This document shows, in pieces, positions 1 through 6,157 of a stretch of DNA of 23,300 nucleotides. The notes below the pieces were generated by a model. It was given only the letters and a program-made list of their open reading frames with translations, made no database searches and was not told where the DNA came from. Position numbers and translations under genes: made by a program. Numbering within the stretch: position 1 is the stretch's first letter; every line of letters begins with the position of its first letter. This DNA comes from an uncultured Altererythrobacter sp. (GTDB lineage: Bacteria; Pseudomonadota; Alphaproteobacteria; Sphingomonadales; Sphingomonadaceae), in assembly GCA_938009055.1 (NCBI GenBank), contig CALLIO010000215.1, forward strand, positions 1-23,300, written 5' to 3'.

Positions 1-20
1 TTCTTTTGGATGTTCGCAAG

Positions 21-37
21 CCGGAGATGGTCTCCGG
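21..37 (+). promoter_or_regulatory. Hairpin in the ssb leader
   Basis: A perfect inverted repeat, CCGGAGA-TGG-TCTCCGG (7-bp stem, 3-nt loop), lies 25 bp before the ssb start codon. The same hairpin is found unchanged before the second ssb copy. A ribosome binding site, GAAGGAA, follows it at about 50-56. It may be a translational or transcriptional control element, or a structure that forms in single-stranded DNA during transfer; the sequence does not decide which. Confidence 0.6.
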
Positions 38-62
38 TTTGAGGAACTGAAGGAATTTCATC

Positions 63-461
63 ATGACCAATATCGCAATCCTCACCGGCCGCATCGCTCG
101 CGATCCGGAATCCCGCGAGACCAAGGGCGGCACCAATGTCACCGGAATCACCGTCGTCACCGATCGCCCCGCACGCGACAAGGACGGCAAGACCTACAAA
201 GACGAGAACGGCTATACCGCTAAGGAAAGCGAGTTTCACCGGGTGACCTGCTTCAACGGCCTCGCCAAGACCGTCGGACAGTTCTGCTCCAAGGGCCAGC
301 TGGTTTCCGTCCAAGGCCGCATCCACTACACCCAATGGGAAGACAAGGACGGTGTCACACGCTACGGCACCGAGATCCTCGCCGACAAGGTCGACTTCCT
401 CTCAAGGGGCCATGGCTCCGGCGAGAACGACGAGAACAAGGATGCTCCCGAAATCGACTGA
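63..461 (+). CDS. ssb: Single-stranded DNA-binding protein (copy A)
   Basis: A 132-residue SSB of the plasmid or ICE type, expected to coat single-stranded DNA during conjugative transfer and replication. The OB fold spans about residues 1-115: it opens with MTNIAILTGRIARDPE, has an internal ESEFHRVTCFNGLA strand region and ends with GTEILADKVDFLS. After this comes a short acidic tail ending DAPEID, not the usual DDDIPF-like tip that recruits partner proteins in cellular SSBs. It is shorter than typical chromosomal SSB (about 160-180 residues). The start is set by GAAGGAA about 6 bp upstream. It is nearly identical to copy B at 20530-20928, differing mostly in the acidic tail. A hairpin leader precedes it and a terminator follows. 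Confidence 0.93.
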   Translation: MTNIAILTGRIARDPESRETKGGTNVTGITVVTDRPARDKDGKTYKDENGYTAKESEFHRVTCFNGLAKTVGQFCSKGQLVSVQGRIHYTQWEDKDGVTRYGTEILADKVDFLSRGHGSGENDENKDAPEID

Positions 462-483
462 TCTCAGCTATCCAGCCTCCCAA

Positions 484-518
484 GAAAGGGCTCTGTCCAA
501 ACCGGATAGGGCCCTTTC
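484..518 (+). terminator. Intrinsic-like terminator after ssb copy A
   Basis: A 10-bp stem (GAAAGGGCTC pairing with GGGCCCTTTC, one G-U pair) closes a 15-nt loop 22 bp after the ssb stop codon. The following T run is weak (TCGTATT). The second ssb copy has a hairpin of different sequence at the same place, which supports a terminator role. Confidence 0.65.
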
Positions 519-530
519 TCGTATTCACTT

Positions 531-791
531 TCAGTGGCTTTGAGCTGTGCGTGATGCGGCGGCTTGCTTTTGAACAAGCCGCTTTATGGCTTCCTCTTCG
601 CCGAGTTTTCCGAGCTCATTTGCAACTTCGGATAGGCCCCTCTTTGAGAAGGTTTCTAACCCCGTTCCAAGAATAACCTGGCCCAGTTCAATGGCGGCCT
701 GTTTCTCGAGTTCTTTCTGACGTTGGTCGAGTGCCAGCCTGTCGGCCTCCAGTTTCTGGAGTGCGGCTACAGCGCTTCGTTTCGATGGCAT
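531..791 (-). CDS. Small coiled-coil protein, unknown function
   Basis: An 86-residue reverse-strand ORF beginning MPSKRSAVAALQKLEAD. Residues 5-35 form a likely coiled coil rich in Leu, Glu, Gln and Lys; a second helical part (about 50-75) is also charged. Small proteins of this look are common near mobilisation and plasmid genes of sphingomonads. I think it resembles the DUF6437 type of small protein but cannot confirm that. The upstream purine-rich AGAAAGAAG could serve as ribosome binding site. It ends 70 bp beyond the ssb stop and faces ssb, so the two share a convergent intergenic stretch. The gene is absent from the second module, which suggests a separate gain or a loss from copy B. 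Confidence 0.6.
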   Translation of the reverse strand: MPSKRSAVAALQKLEADRLALDQRQKELEKQAAIELGQVILGTGLETFSKRGLSEVANELGKLGEEEAIKRLVQKQAAASRTAQSH

Positions 792-918
792 TGAGGATAC
801 TTCTTTCTTCCCCTCCGATTACCCTCTCCTCGGCTGACGTGCACTATCACCCGTCCTGTAGGAAAGCGATTTCCCCTTGGTTTTCGCGAACACCTGAGAT
901 CGAACGGGAGGGGAGTTT

Positions 919-1135
919 GGCTCACGGACTTTCAAGGATGATGGGCGTGCAGCTGGCGCGTCAAGGACGGCGGGGCCCCACCATTTTGCCGACCCTTCGC
1001 TTCGCTACAGTTCGACAAAATCGTTGCCCCCAACCGCCGCTTGGCGGTCGCCCAGGCGGGCGATCCCTGACCCGCCAACCGAACACCCATCTGCCTTCCT
1101 CTCGTCGTCTTACCGACAAATATCAGGAGGATTTC
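919..1135 (+). other. Conserved structured non-coding block (copy A)
   Basis: This block between ssb and the 73-residue gene matches 21023-21236 closely although no reading frame is shared. Islands such as GGCGCGTCAAGGACGGC, CCACCATTTTGCC, CGACAAAATCG and GATCCCTGACCCGCC are kept. ATTTTG (around 984) can pair with CAAAAT (around 1016). Hairpins follow at 1033-1048 (ACCGCC-GCTT-GGCGGT) and 1048-1063 (TCGCCC-AGGC-GGGCGA). The second copy forms hairpins at the same places with altered sequence. It ends in the ribosome binding site CAGGAGG. Candidates are a structured RNA leader, a promoter active on single-stranded DNA, or a replication or transfer site. The 792-918 stretch before it holds nothing I recognise. 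Confidence 0.65.
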
Positions 1136-1357
1136 ATGACTGCACTTGCATCGATCCAATCAAACTCGAACAGCTACTTCGAAGCACTCGCCACCGCCGA
1201 ACGGCGGGCGCTGCATAGCTTCTTCGACCAGCACGTCGTGGAAGATGCCGATCTCGGATACTTCGCTCTGGACGAGGGTGACTACAACGCCTTGCCGGCG
1301 CATCTGGCCAGCCGTGTGGTGCACACGGTGCATGGCGCCATGCTCGACGAGTTCTGA
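1136..1357 (+). CDS. Conserved 73-aa protein of unknown function (copy A)
   Basis: A 73-residue protein starting MTALASIQSN, with a strong ribosome binding site CAGGAGG 5 bp upstream. It is strongly similar to the copy at 21237-21458, mainly from residue 14 onward: AERRALHSFFDQH, then ALDEGDYNALPAHLA and a C-terminal DEF. The first 13 residues differ between copies. The protein is acidic, likely helical, with conserved His and Phe residues; no membrane segment or signal peptide is seen. I do not recognise a named family. Its place after ssb and the structured block, in both copies, suggests a job in the early steps of plasmid or ICE establishment, but this is inference. A strong terminator follows 10 bp downstream. 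Confidence 0.85.
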   Translation: MTALASIQSNSNSYFEALATAERRALHSFFDQHVVEDADLGYFALDEGDYNALPAHLASRVVHTVHGAMLDEF

Positions 1358-1367
1358 GCTTACAATA

Positions 1368-1401
1368 GGGCGGGAGCCGGTGACGGTTCCTGCCCTTTTT
1401 T
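1368..1401 (+). terminator. Strong intrinsic terminator after the 73-aa gene (copy A)
   Basis: An 11-bp stem, GGGCGGGAGCC pairing with GGTTCCTGCCC (two G-U pairs), has a 6-nt loop and is followed directly by six T. It ends the ssb/73-residue module. Confidence 0.88.
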
Positions 1402-1779
1402 GTGTTCGCCGGAGGAACAACAGGGCGAGATGAGGATCGGTGCTGGTGACGCGCTCGGTCCCGCACCACCTGCGGCGGCGCTCCTGCGGGCGCGGCGTAT
1501 TTGGTCCGGGCCCCGCATGCACTTCTGAGCGCCAACGGGTCGAAGCGGCGCGAGGCTGACGGGAGCGACAAACCCCGCTCCCTTATCTCGCACGCGCTTC
1601 TTTGCCGTCAGCTTATCAGGGGTGCTTCTTGGTTGGGATACTTGCGTTGGAACCGTCCTCTCACGGACCAAGTCAGTGGTCTGATCCGTTGCTCTCGCTC
1701 CATAGGCATGGATCGTACCATGTCCCCTTGGAGTCATTCTCGATCGTTTCTGGACTAGACCTCGCAGTGGGAAACGGTG
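1402..1779. other. Non-coding stretch between the module and the attachment site
   Basis: No convincing gene is seen; the open frames here look like antisense shadows with arginine-rich, unstructured products. It holds a hairpin at 1561-1582 (GGGAGCG pairing with CGCTCCC) and an overlapping longer stem, CTGACGG at 1556-1562 with CCGTCAG at 1605-1611. The two stems compete for bases. There is no counterpart after the second module. Confidence 0.5.
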
Positions 1780-1797
1780 GCACACCGTACGCAGCGG
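1780..1797 (+). other. attL: Probable attachment site, left (attL core)
   Basis: GCACACCGTACGCAGCGG occurs here and again, perfectly and in direct orientation, at 21921-21938. The neighbouring bases differ at once on both sides, so this is an isolated 18-bp repeat and not part of a longer duplication. It ends 12 bp before the first recombinase start codon, the usual place for the attachment site of an integrase-bearing element. A short inverted repeat (GCAGC-GGTA-GCTGC, 1791-1804) overlaps its right end. Integration at this sequence has not been shown. Confidence 0.7.
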
Positions 1798-1809
1798 TAG
1801 CTGCATGAG

Positions 1810-3057
1810 ATGGCAAAAAAGCACGACGAAACAGAGGTATTGTTTGTCCGAAGGGGCGAGCAATCAGGTGGTAGCCAAGGCGCAGCAGTATCCCGCCGCA
1901 GGCAATCCCACCATCTAAAACTGACCGGCTTTGTTGCGCGGCGAAAGTCGCTTCCTGTCGGTATCACTTGGGATACCGAGCTGCCCGGCTTCGGACTTCG
2001 TAAGCGCAAGTCGGGGCACCTCACCTGGGTCGTGAAGCACAGGCCGCGAGGCGTGCAGCGGATGGTGACTTTGGGAAGCGCGGGAGTGGCGGCAGGGGCG
2101 CTGGGCGCACCCGCCGCGCGCGCTGCCGCGCGCAGATTGCTAATCAAGACAACGCTTGCCGATCTTCCTACCGCTCCGGAGAGGCAAAAGGCTCCGCTCT
2201 TTGCAGACTTCGCCGAGGAATTCTGGCTCGACTATTCGCCGCATTGGAAACCGTCCACGCGCGATGCATCACGGGCCTATATCGACAAGCGGTTGATCCC
2301 AAGGTTTGGAACACTCTCTGTCGACGCGATTGAACGGGCTGACATCAATCGCTGGCGAGATAGCATGGCTGACGTGGGAGGAGCCTTCAATCGCAGCATC
2401 CCTGTCATGTCGGTTATCATGCAATATGCTGAGAAGCTTGGATACCGCAAGAAGAACACCAACCCTTGTCGCGGCGTCTCTCGCTTCAAGCGGGACTTGC
2501 CGGAACGATATCTTTCAGCCGATGAATATCGAAGGCTCGGCAAGGTCTTAGCAGAACACGATGGCGCGAATGAATTCGTGGTCCCAGCTTTGCTGATGCT
2601 GATCTATACCGGTGCACGGGTTTCAGAGATTGCGACATTGCGCTGGCGCTACGTCCAATTTCCGCGCCTTGCATTGCCTGACAGCAAAACCGGACCGAAG
2701 ACGATCTACCTGAATTCGCAGGCAATCGCTGTGCTCGATGGGCTGCAACAGCGCGGAGACGATCAGCTCGTGTTCCCAGCAATGTATCGCGAGGCGCCGA
2801 TCAACCTGGGCCAGCACTGGGAGAAGATCAGGCGCAAGGCAGCCTTGCCCGATGTGCGCCTGCACGATCTGCGTCACAGCTTTGCTTCGGTGGCCATCGC
2901 GAAAGGGATACCGCTTGCGACCATTGGCAAGCTGCTTGGCCACGCGCTGCCTGAAACGACAGCGCGGTACGCGCATCTCGCCGACGAAGTGATTTCGGAA
3001 AGCGCCGACCGCATCTGTTCCAGCCTCGCAAACTCAATGGGGATGATGACCGCATGA
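1810..3057 (+). CDS. Tyrosine recombinase / integrase 1
   Basis: A 415-residue site-specific recombinase, expected to cut and rejoin DNA at the attachment repeats. Residues about 45-90 look like the DUF4102-type arm-binding domain (LPGFGLRKRKSG). About 130-230 are the SAM-like core-binding domain. The catalytic domain follows with the full set: R270 (TGARVSEI), K293 (DSKTG), H352 and R355 (HDLRHS), H378 (LLGHA) and nucleophile Y387 (RYAHL). The N-terminal 40 residues are low in family character and the true start could lie later. No ribosome binding site is visible before the ATG, which sits only 12 bp after the attachment core. The stop codon overlaps the second recombinase start as ATGA, indicating translational coupling. 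Confidence 0.9.
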   Translation: MAKKHDETEVLFVRRGEQSGGSQGAAVSRRRQSHHLKLTGFVARRKSLPVGITWDTELPGFGLRKRKSGHLTWVVKHRPRGVQRMVTLGSAGVAAGALGAPAARAAARRLLIKTTLADLPTAPERQKAPLFADFAEEFWLDYSPHWKPSTRDASRAYIDKRLIPRFGTLSVDAIERADINRWRDSMADVGGAFNRSIPVMSVIMQYAEKLGYRKKNTNPCRGVSRFKRDLPERYLSADEYRRLGKVLAEHDGANEFVVPALLMLIYTGARVSEIATLRWRYVQFPRLALPDSKTGPKTIYLNSQAIAVLDGLQQRGDDQLVFPAMYREAPINLGQHWEKIRRKAALPDVRLHDLRHSFASVAIAKGIPLATIGKLLGHALPETTARYAHLADEVISESADRICSSLANSMGMMTA

Positions 3058-4217
3058 CCAGCTATGATCTCAAGCGCATCCTTGCCGAGGAGCTGGCGCG
3101 CATCGTTCCGGGTGATGTTGGAAAGCGCCGCACAAAGTTCGACTACGTCCTTCCCGGTTTTGGCGAACGTATCCATCCGTCTGGCAGGAAGAGTTACGTT
3201 CTGCAGCGCACGATGGGCGGAAAGCAGAGACTTATCACAATCGGCGATGCGGCTATTGTAACCGAGCGGATCGCCAAGGATGTTGCGCGTCGCCTCATCT
3301 TGAGGATCGAATTGGGCCAGAACCCGGCGGACAAGAAGCAACGCGGAAAGAAGACGCCGACCTATGCTTCCTTTCTTCGGCACTATTGGGAGGTGGCGGC
3401 TCCAACCTGGAAGCCATCCACTCTTGAGATACATGACATCTACCGTCGAACGCACTTGGAACATGCGTTCGCCGGAAAGTTCATCGACGAGATCAGCCAT
3501 GCTGACGCTGTGCGCTGGCATGCAATGCTAACACGCTCGGCAGGACCGGGCGCGGCCAACCGTGCTATGGAAATACTGAAGGCGATGTTCGGGAAGGCCG
3601 AAGCATGGGGCTATCTACCCGAGCACTCAAACCCCTTTCGTGGCGTGAAGCGCAACAAAGGGCGAAAGATCGAGCGATTCTTGAGCCAAGCCGAAATGGC
3701 CCGTCTTGGAGAAGCGCTAGCACGGCATCGGGCGGACAACCCCAATGAGGTGGCGGTAATTTCGCTACTCGCTTTGACCGGGTGTCGGCGCGGCGAAATC
3801 CTCAACCTCACGTGGGGCGAGGTGCAGGGGCGCAAACTAAAGCTGACCGACTCAAAGGCAGGACCACGTGTCGTTTGGCTTGGTAAAGAGGCGAGGGCAG
3901 TTATTGATTGCTTGCCGCGCAGAAAGAGCCATGAGCGCGTCTTCCAGTTCGATGTGCTGCCCGTCTCCGCAATCGAATGGTTCTGGCGCATGCTGAGGGT
4001 CGAAGCGGGCATCGAGGATGTCAGATTACACGACCTGCGGCACAACTATGCGAGCCTTGCCGCTCGTTCGTCCGAAACGCTGCCGATGATCGGCAGCTTG
4101 CTTGGTCATGGCGACGTGGGAACTACCGCAAGATACGCGCACCTCGATGATGCCTGCCTGTTAGAAACTGCTGAGTCGGTGGGAGCCGAGATAAGAAGTC
4201 AGCTCTTCGAGAGTTAG
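3054..4217 (+). CDS. Tyrosine recombinase / integrase 2
   Basis: A 387-residue tyrosine recombinase overlapping the first by 4 bp. The N-terminal region (about 25-95) is an arm-binding-like fold (FDYVLPGFGERI) and about 100-200 the core-binding domain. All catalytic residues are present: R245 (LTGCRRGEI), K268 (DSKAG), H326 and R329 (HDLRHN), H352 (LLGHG) and Y361 (RYAHL). It shares general architecture with integrase 1, but the two are clearly diverged. The pair probably works together on the flanking 18-bp repeats, either as a heteromeric recombinase or with separate roles in integration and excision; which applies cannot be told from sequence. No excisionase-like small gene follows. Confidence 0.9.
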   Translation: MTSYDLKRILAEELARIVPGDVGKRRTKFDYVLPGFGERIHPSGRKSYVLQRTMGGKQRLITIGDAAIVTERIAKDVARRLILRIELGQNPADKKQRGKKTPTYASFLRHYWEVAAPTWKPSTLEIHDIYRRTHLEHAFAGKFIDEISHADAVRWHAMLTRSAGPGAANRAMEILKAMFGKAEAWGYLPEHSNPFRGVKRNKGRKIERFLSQAEMARLGEALARHRADNPNEVAVISLLALTGCRRGEILNLTWGEVQGRKLKLTDSKAGPRVVWLGKEARAVIDCLPRRKSHERVFQFDVLPVSAIEWFWRMLRVEAGIEDVRLHDLRHNYASLAARSSETLPMIGSLLGHGDVGTTARYAHLDDACLLETAESVGAEIRSQLFES

Positions 4218-4307
4218 CGCTAGAAGCCGACATTCGCCTATCGACCCAGAAGCAGAAGTTCACGTAGGCCAGCACCGCTGGTGGCCACGGACCCTGCAAA
4301 CGAGCGC

Positions 4308-4793
4308 CTAATCGATATCAAGGTTATCACGCATCTTTGCTAGGGCTTTACCGAAGCGCTCAAGATCGTTGAGACCTAAACCAGAGAGAAGCCTTTCATA
4401 GGTGGCGTCTGCCTCCTTGCGCAATGCTGGCAGTAACTCAATTGCAGCAGGCAGCAGGTGTACATGCCACACGCGCCGATCATTTTGCGCACTTCGTCGT
4501 TCGACCAGCTCCATTTTCTCAAGCCTATCGATTGCCTGACCAATACTGGCGCGTTCTAGGTCTAGCCGCTTTGCTAGCTGCGTCTGAGTCATTCCAGGTG
4601 TCCGGTAAACATAGGCCAAAGTGCGCCACTGCGTGCGAGTGAGGCCAAACTGCTCGACTGAAAGATCAAAGTTGCGCCGCAATCGCGAGGTTACGTCCTC
4701 CAGCAAAAAAACGAACCGATCGGTGTCAGTCAGAAAGCTCTCTGCGGCTGCATCAGCGTCTTTGTCCAAATTGATTTCCATGTGGTCAGCCAT
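4308..4793 (-). CDS. MarR-family transcriptional regulator
   Basis: A 161-residue MarR-type winged-helix repressor starting MADHMEINLDKD. The recognition region is about residues 68-115 (TQTQLAKRLDLERASIGQAI, then the wing with NDRRVW). Flanking helices (about 20-50 and 120-155) would make the dimer. I chose the ATG at 4793; a longer frame to 4892 would run through the promoter and past the divergent start, and MEINLDKD at 4781 is another option. It is transcribed away from the hydrolase/efflux operon across a 66-bp gap with overlapping palindromes, the classic layout for a MarR repressor that controls itself and a divergent efflux operon. The ligand is unknown; a hydrophobic or aromatic compound exported by the pump is a fair guess. 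Confidence 0.88.
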   Translation of the reverse strand: MADHMEINLDKDADAAAESFLTDTDRFVFLLEDVTSRLRRNFDLSVEQFGLTRTQWRTLAYVYRTPGMTQTQLAKRLDLERASIGQAIDRLEKMELVERRSAQNDRRVWHVHLLPAAIELLPALRKEADATYERLLSGLGLNDLERFGKALAKMRDNLDID

Positions 4794-4859
4794 ACCACCG
4801 GGCTGAGAAAAATAAAGTACTTTACTGTAAAATGATTTACAATATAGGAACTGATAGTT
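4794..4859. promoter_or_regulatory. Divergent promoter and MarR operator
   Basis: AT-rich 66-bp gap between the regulator and the hydrolase operon. It carries three stacked palindromes: AAAGTACTTT (4814-4823), TTTAC-T-GTAAA (4821-4831) and TGTAAA-ATGA-TTTACA (4826-4841). Half-site GTAAA/TTTAC is reused. For the reverse strand, TTGTAA then 17 bp then TACTTT is a possible promoter. Forward, TACAAT (4838-4843) or TAAAAT (4828-4833) are candidate -10 boxes. Either promoter would be covered by a repressor bound here. AGGAA (4846-4850) serves the hydrolase start. Confidence 0.7.
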
Positions 4860-5747
4860 ATGCCGATTAAAGTTCAAACCATCAGAGGCCATGCCGCGAT
4901 CAAGCTTGCCGCCGAAGTCTCAGGAAGTGAAATAGGACTGCCTGTCTTGCTTGCGCATGGTGGTGGGCAGACCCGCCGCGCCTGGAAGCGTGTCACTGGT
5001 GAACTCACCTCGGCTGGCTTCCGTGTCATTGCGCTTGATTTGCGCGGCCATGGCGACAGCGCATGGTCTGAAGACGGCTCCTATGACCTTCGTGACTTTG
5101 CTTCCGATCTCGTTGCGATTGCGTCCCAGCTGGATTGCAAACCTGCGGTTGTCGGTGCTTCGCTTGGCGGGCTTGCAGGCATGATTGCCGAGGGTGAACT
5201 TGCTTCGGGTAGCTTCGCCTCGCTCACTCTGGTGGACATCGCGCCACGGATGGAGCCAAGCGGGGTCATGCGCGTGGTGGGCTTCATGGAGAAGCATATT
5301 GATCGCGGGTTTGCTTCCGCGGAAGAGGCGGCGGAAATTATCGCCAGTTACATGCCGCATCGCCAGAAGCGCGGGGCTGGAGGTAACCTCAAACATTATC
5401 TGCGGCAAAAGGACGATGGCCGCTTCTATTGGCACTGGGATCCAATGTTCATCCGCAACATCATGAATGACCAGCGCTTGGCTCCAGATCATCAGGAAAG
5501 ACAGTTTGAAGGGCTGAGCCAAGCGGCGGCAAATTTGTCGCTACCGCTCCATCTAATCCGGGGCGGGTCGAGCGATCTAGTTTCTGAGGAGTCAGTCGCG
5601 CACCTGCGTGAACTCGTCCCTCATGCCGAATACACGGACATTGCAGGCGCAACGCACATGGTTGTTGGAGATTCCAATGATGCATTTTCAGCTGCGATTG
5701 TCGGATTTCTCACAGGCCATCATGGTTTGGAGGCAAAGGCATCATGA
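4860..5747 (+). CDS. Alpha/beta hydrolase
   Basis: A 295-residue cytoplasmic alpha/beta-fold hydrolase, probably an esterase or related C-O/C-C bond hydrolase. Visible motifs: HGGG (33-36) for the oxyanion region, ALDLRGHGDS (58-67), nucleophile elbow GASLGG with Ser101, acid Asp239 (GGSSDLVS) and catalytic His266 (GATHMV). The cap region (about 125-205) is rich in charged and aromatic residues. There is no signal peptide. The ATG has AGGAA 9 bp upstream, and the gene overlaps the next as ATGA. It is the first gene of an operon with a hotdog thioesterase and an RND pump, so it may modify or break down a toxic ester or aromatic that the pump also handles. The substrate cannot be read from sequence. 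Confidence 0.88.
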   Translation: MPIKVQTIRGHAAIKLAAEVSGSEIGLPVLLAHGGGQTRRAWKRVTGELTSAGFRVIALDLRGHGDSAWSEDGSYDLRDFASDLVAIASQLDCKPAVVGASLGGLAGMIAEGELASGSFASLTLVDIAPRMEPSGVMRVVGFMEKHIDRGFASAEEAAEIIASYMPHRQKRGAGGNLKHYLRQKDDGRFYWHWDPMFIRNIMNDQRLAPDHQERQFEGLSQAAANLSLPLHLIRGGSSDLVSEESVAHLRELVPHAEYTDIAGATHMVVGDSNDAFSAAIVGFLTGHHGLEAKAS

Positions 5748-6157
5748 CAGAAGAGCCGATCGCTATTGAGCGCGAACAGCTGGAAGAGATGCTGCGCATT
5801 GCACCCTTTCACCAGTGGCTAGGCCTTGAGATACAATCATATTCCGCCGATCAGCTTCAGCTCCTAATGCCATGGCGCGAGGAGATTGTTTCCAACCCCA
5901 TGCTAGGCGCCGCTCATGGGGGCGTTTTGGCGTCTCTTATCGACCTTACTGGACTTTACACTCTCCTTGCGATGGGGGCGAAGGTCAAAGCCACCGCCGA
6001 TCTAAGGGTCGATTATCATCGTCCAGCCACATCAGGACCGCTCACTGCGACCGGGCGTATTGTGAAGATTGGGCGGCAGATATCTGTTGCAGAGACGCAC
6101 ATTACTGGCCCTGAGGGCAAGCTCGTAGCAAGTGGCCGGGGTGCCTACACATGCTGA
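5744..6157 (+). CDS. PaaI-type hotdog-fold thioesterase
   Basis: A 137-residue single hotdog domain. The AAHGGVLASLIDLTG segment (about 56-70) is the PaaI/YbgC-like signature, with His58-Gly-Gly and Asp67 on the central helix; later strands (ATADLRVDYHRPA, ATGRIVKIGRQ) complete the fold. Such enzymes hydrolyse acyl- or aryl-CoA thioesters in the cytoplasm as tetramers. It overlaps the hydrolase by 4 bp and the fusion-protein gene by 7 bp, so all are probably translated together. Presence of a thioesterase within an efflux operon is unusual; it may clear CoA conjugates formed from the same compound the pump removes, but that is inference. Confidence 0.87.
   Translation: MTEEPIAIEREQLEEMLRIAPFHQWLGLEIQSYSADQLQLLMPWREEIVSNPMLGAAHGGVLASLIDLTGLYTLLAMGAKVKATADLRVDYHRPATSGPLTATGRIVKIGRQISVAETHITGPEGKLVASGRGAYTC

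Larger units (their letters stand above)
1..1401 (+). repeat. Left copy of a duplicated ssb / 73-aa-protein module
   Basis: This segment is homologous and in direct orientation to 20467-21503. Shared parts in order are the hairpin leader, the SSB gene, an SSB terminator, a structured non-coding block, a 73-residue protein gene and a final terminator. The homology starts at or before the window edge. The left copy is about 360 bp longer because a reverse-strand gene (531-791) lies between the SSB terminator and the non-coding block. The copies have diverged at many silent positions, so the duplication is not a recent identical copy; two related elements coming together is more likely. Confidence 0.9.

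Noticed and set aside
731..1135. Long N-terminal extension of the 73-residue protein (open frame from 731)
   Set aside because: The start at 1136 has a strong ribosome binding site. The extension covers the structured block, and the other module has no comparable extension.
1360..2147. Reverse frames over the attachment site and the integrase start
   Set aside because: Arginine/cysteine-rich products with no likeness to each other or to any family; they overlap the integrase start and a terminator.
4794..4892. Upstream extension of the MarR regulator to 4892
   Set aside because: It would run through the operator and into the divergent hydrolase gene; the ATG at 4793 gives a normal MarR length.
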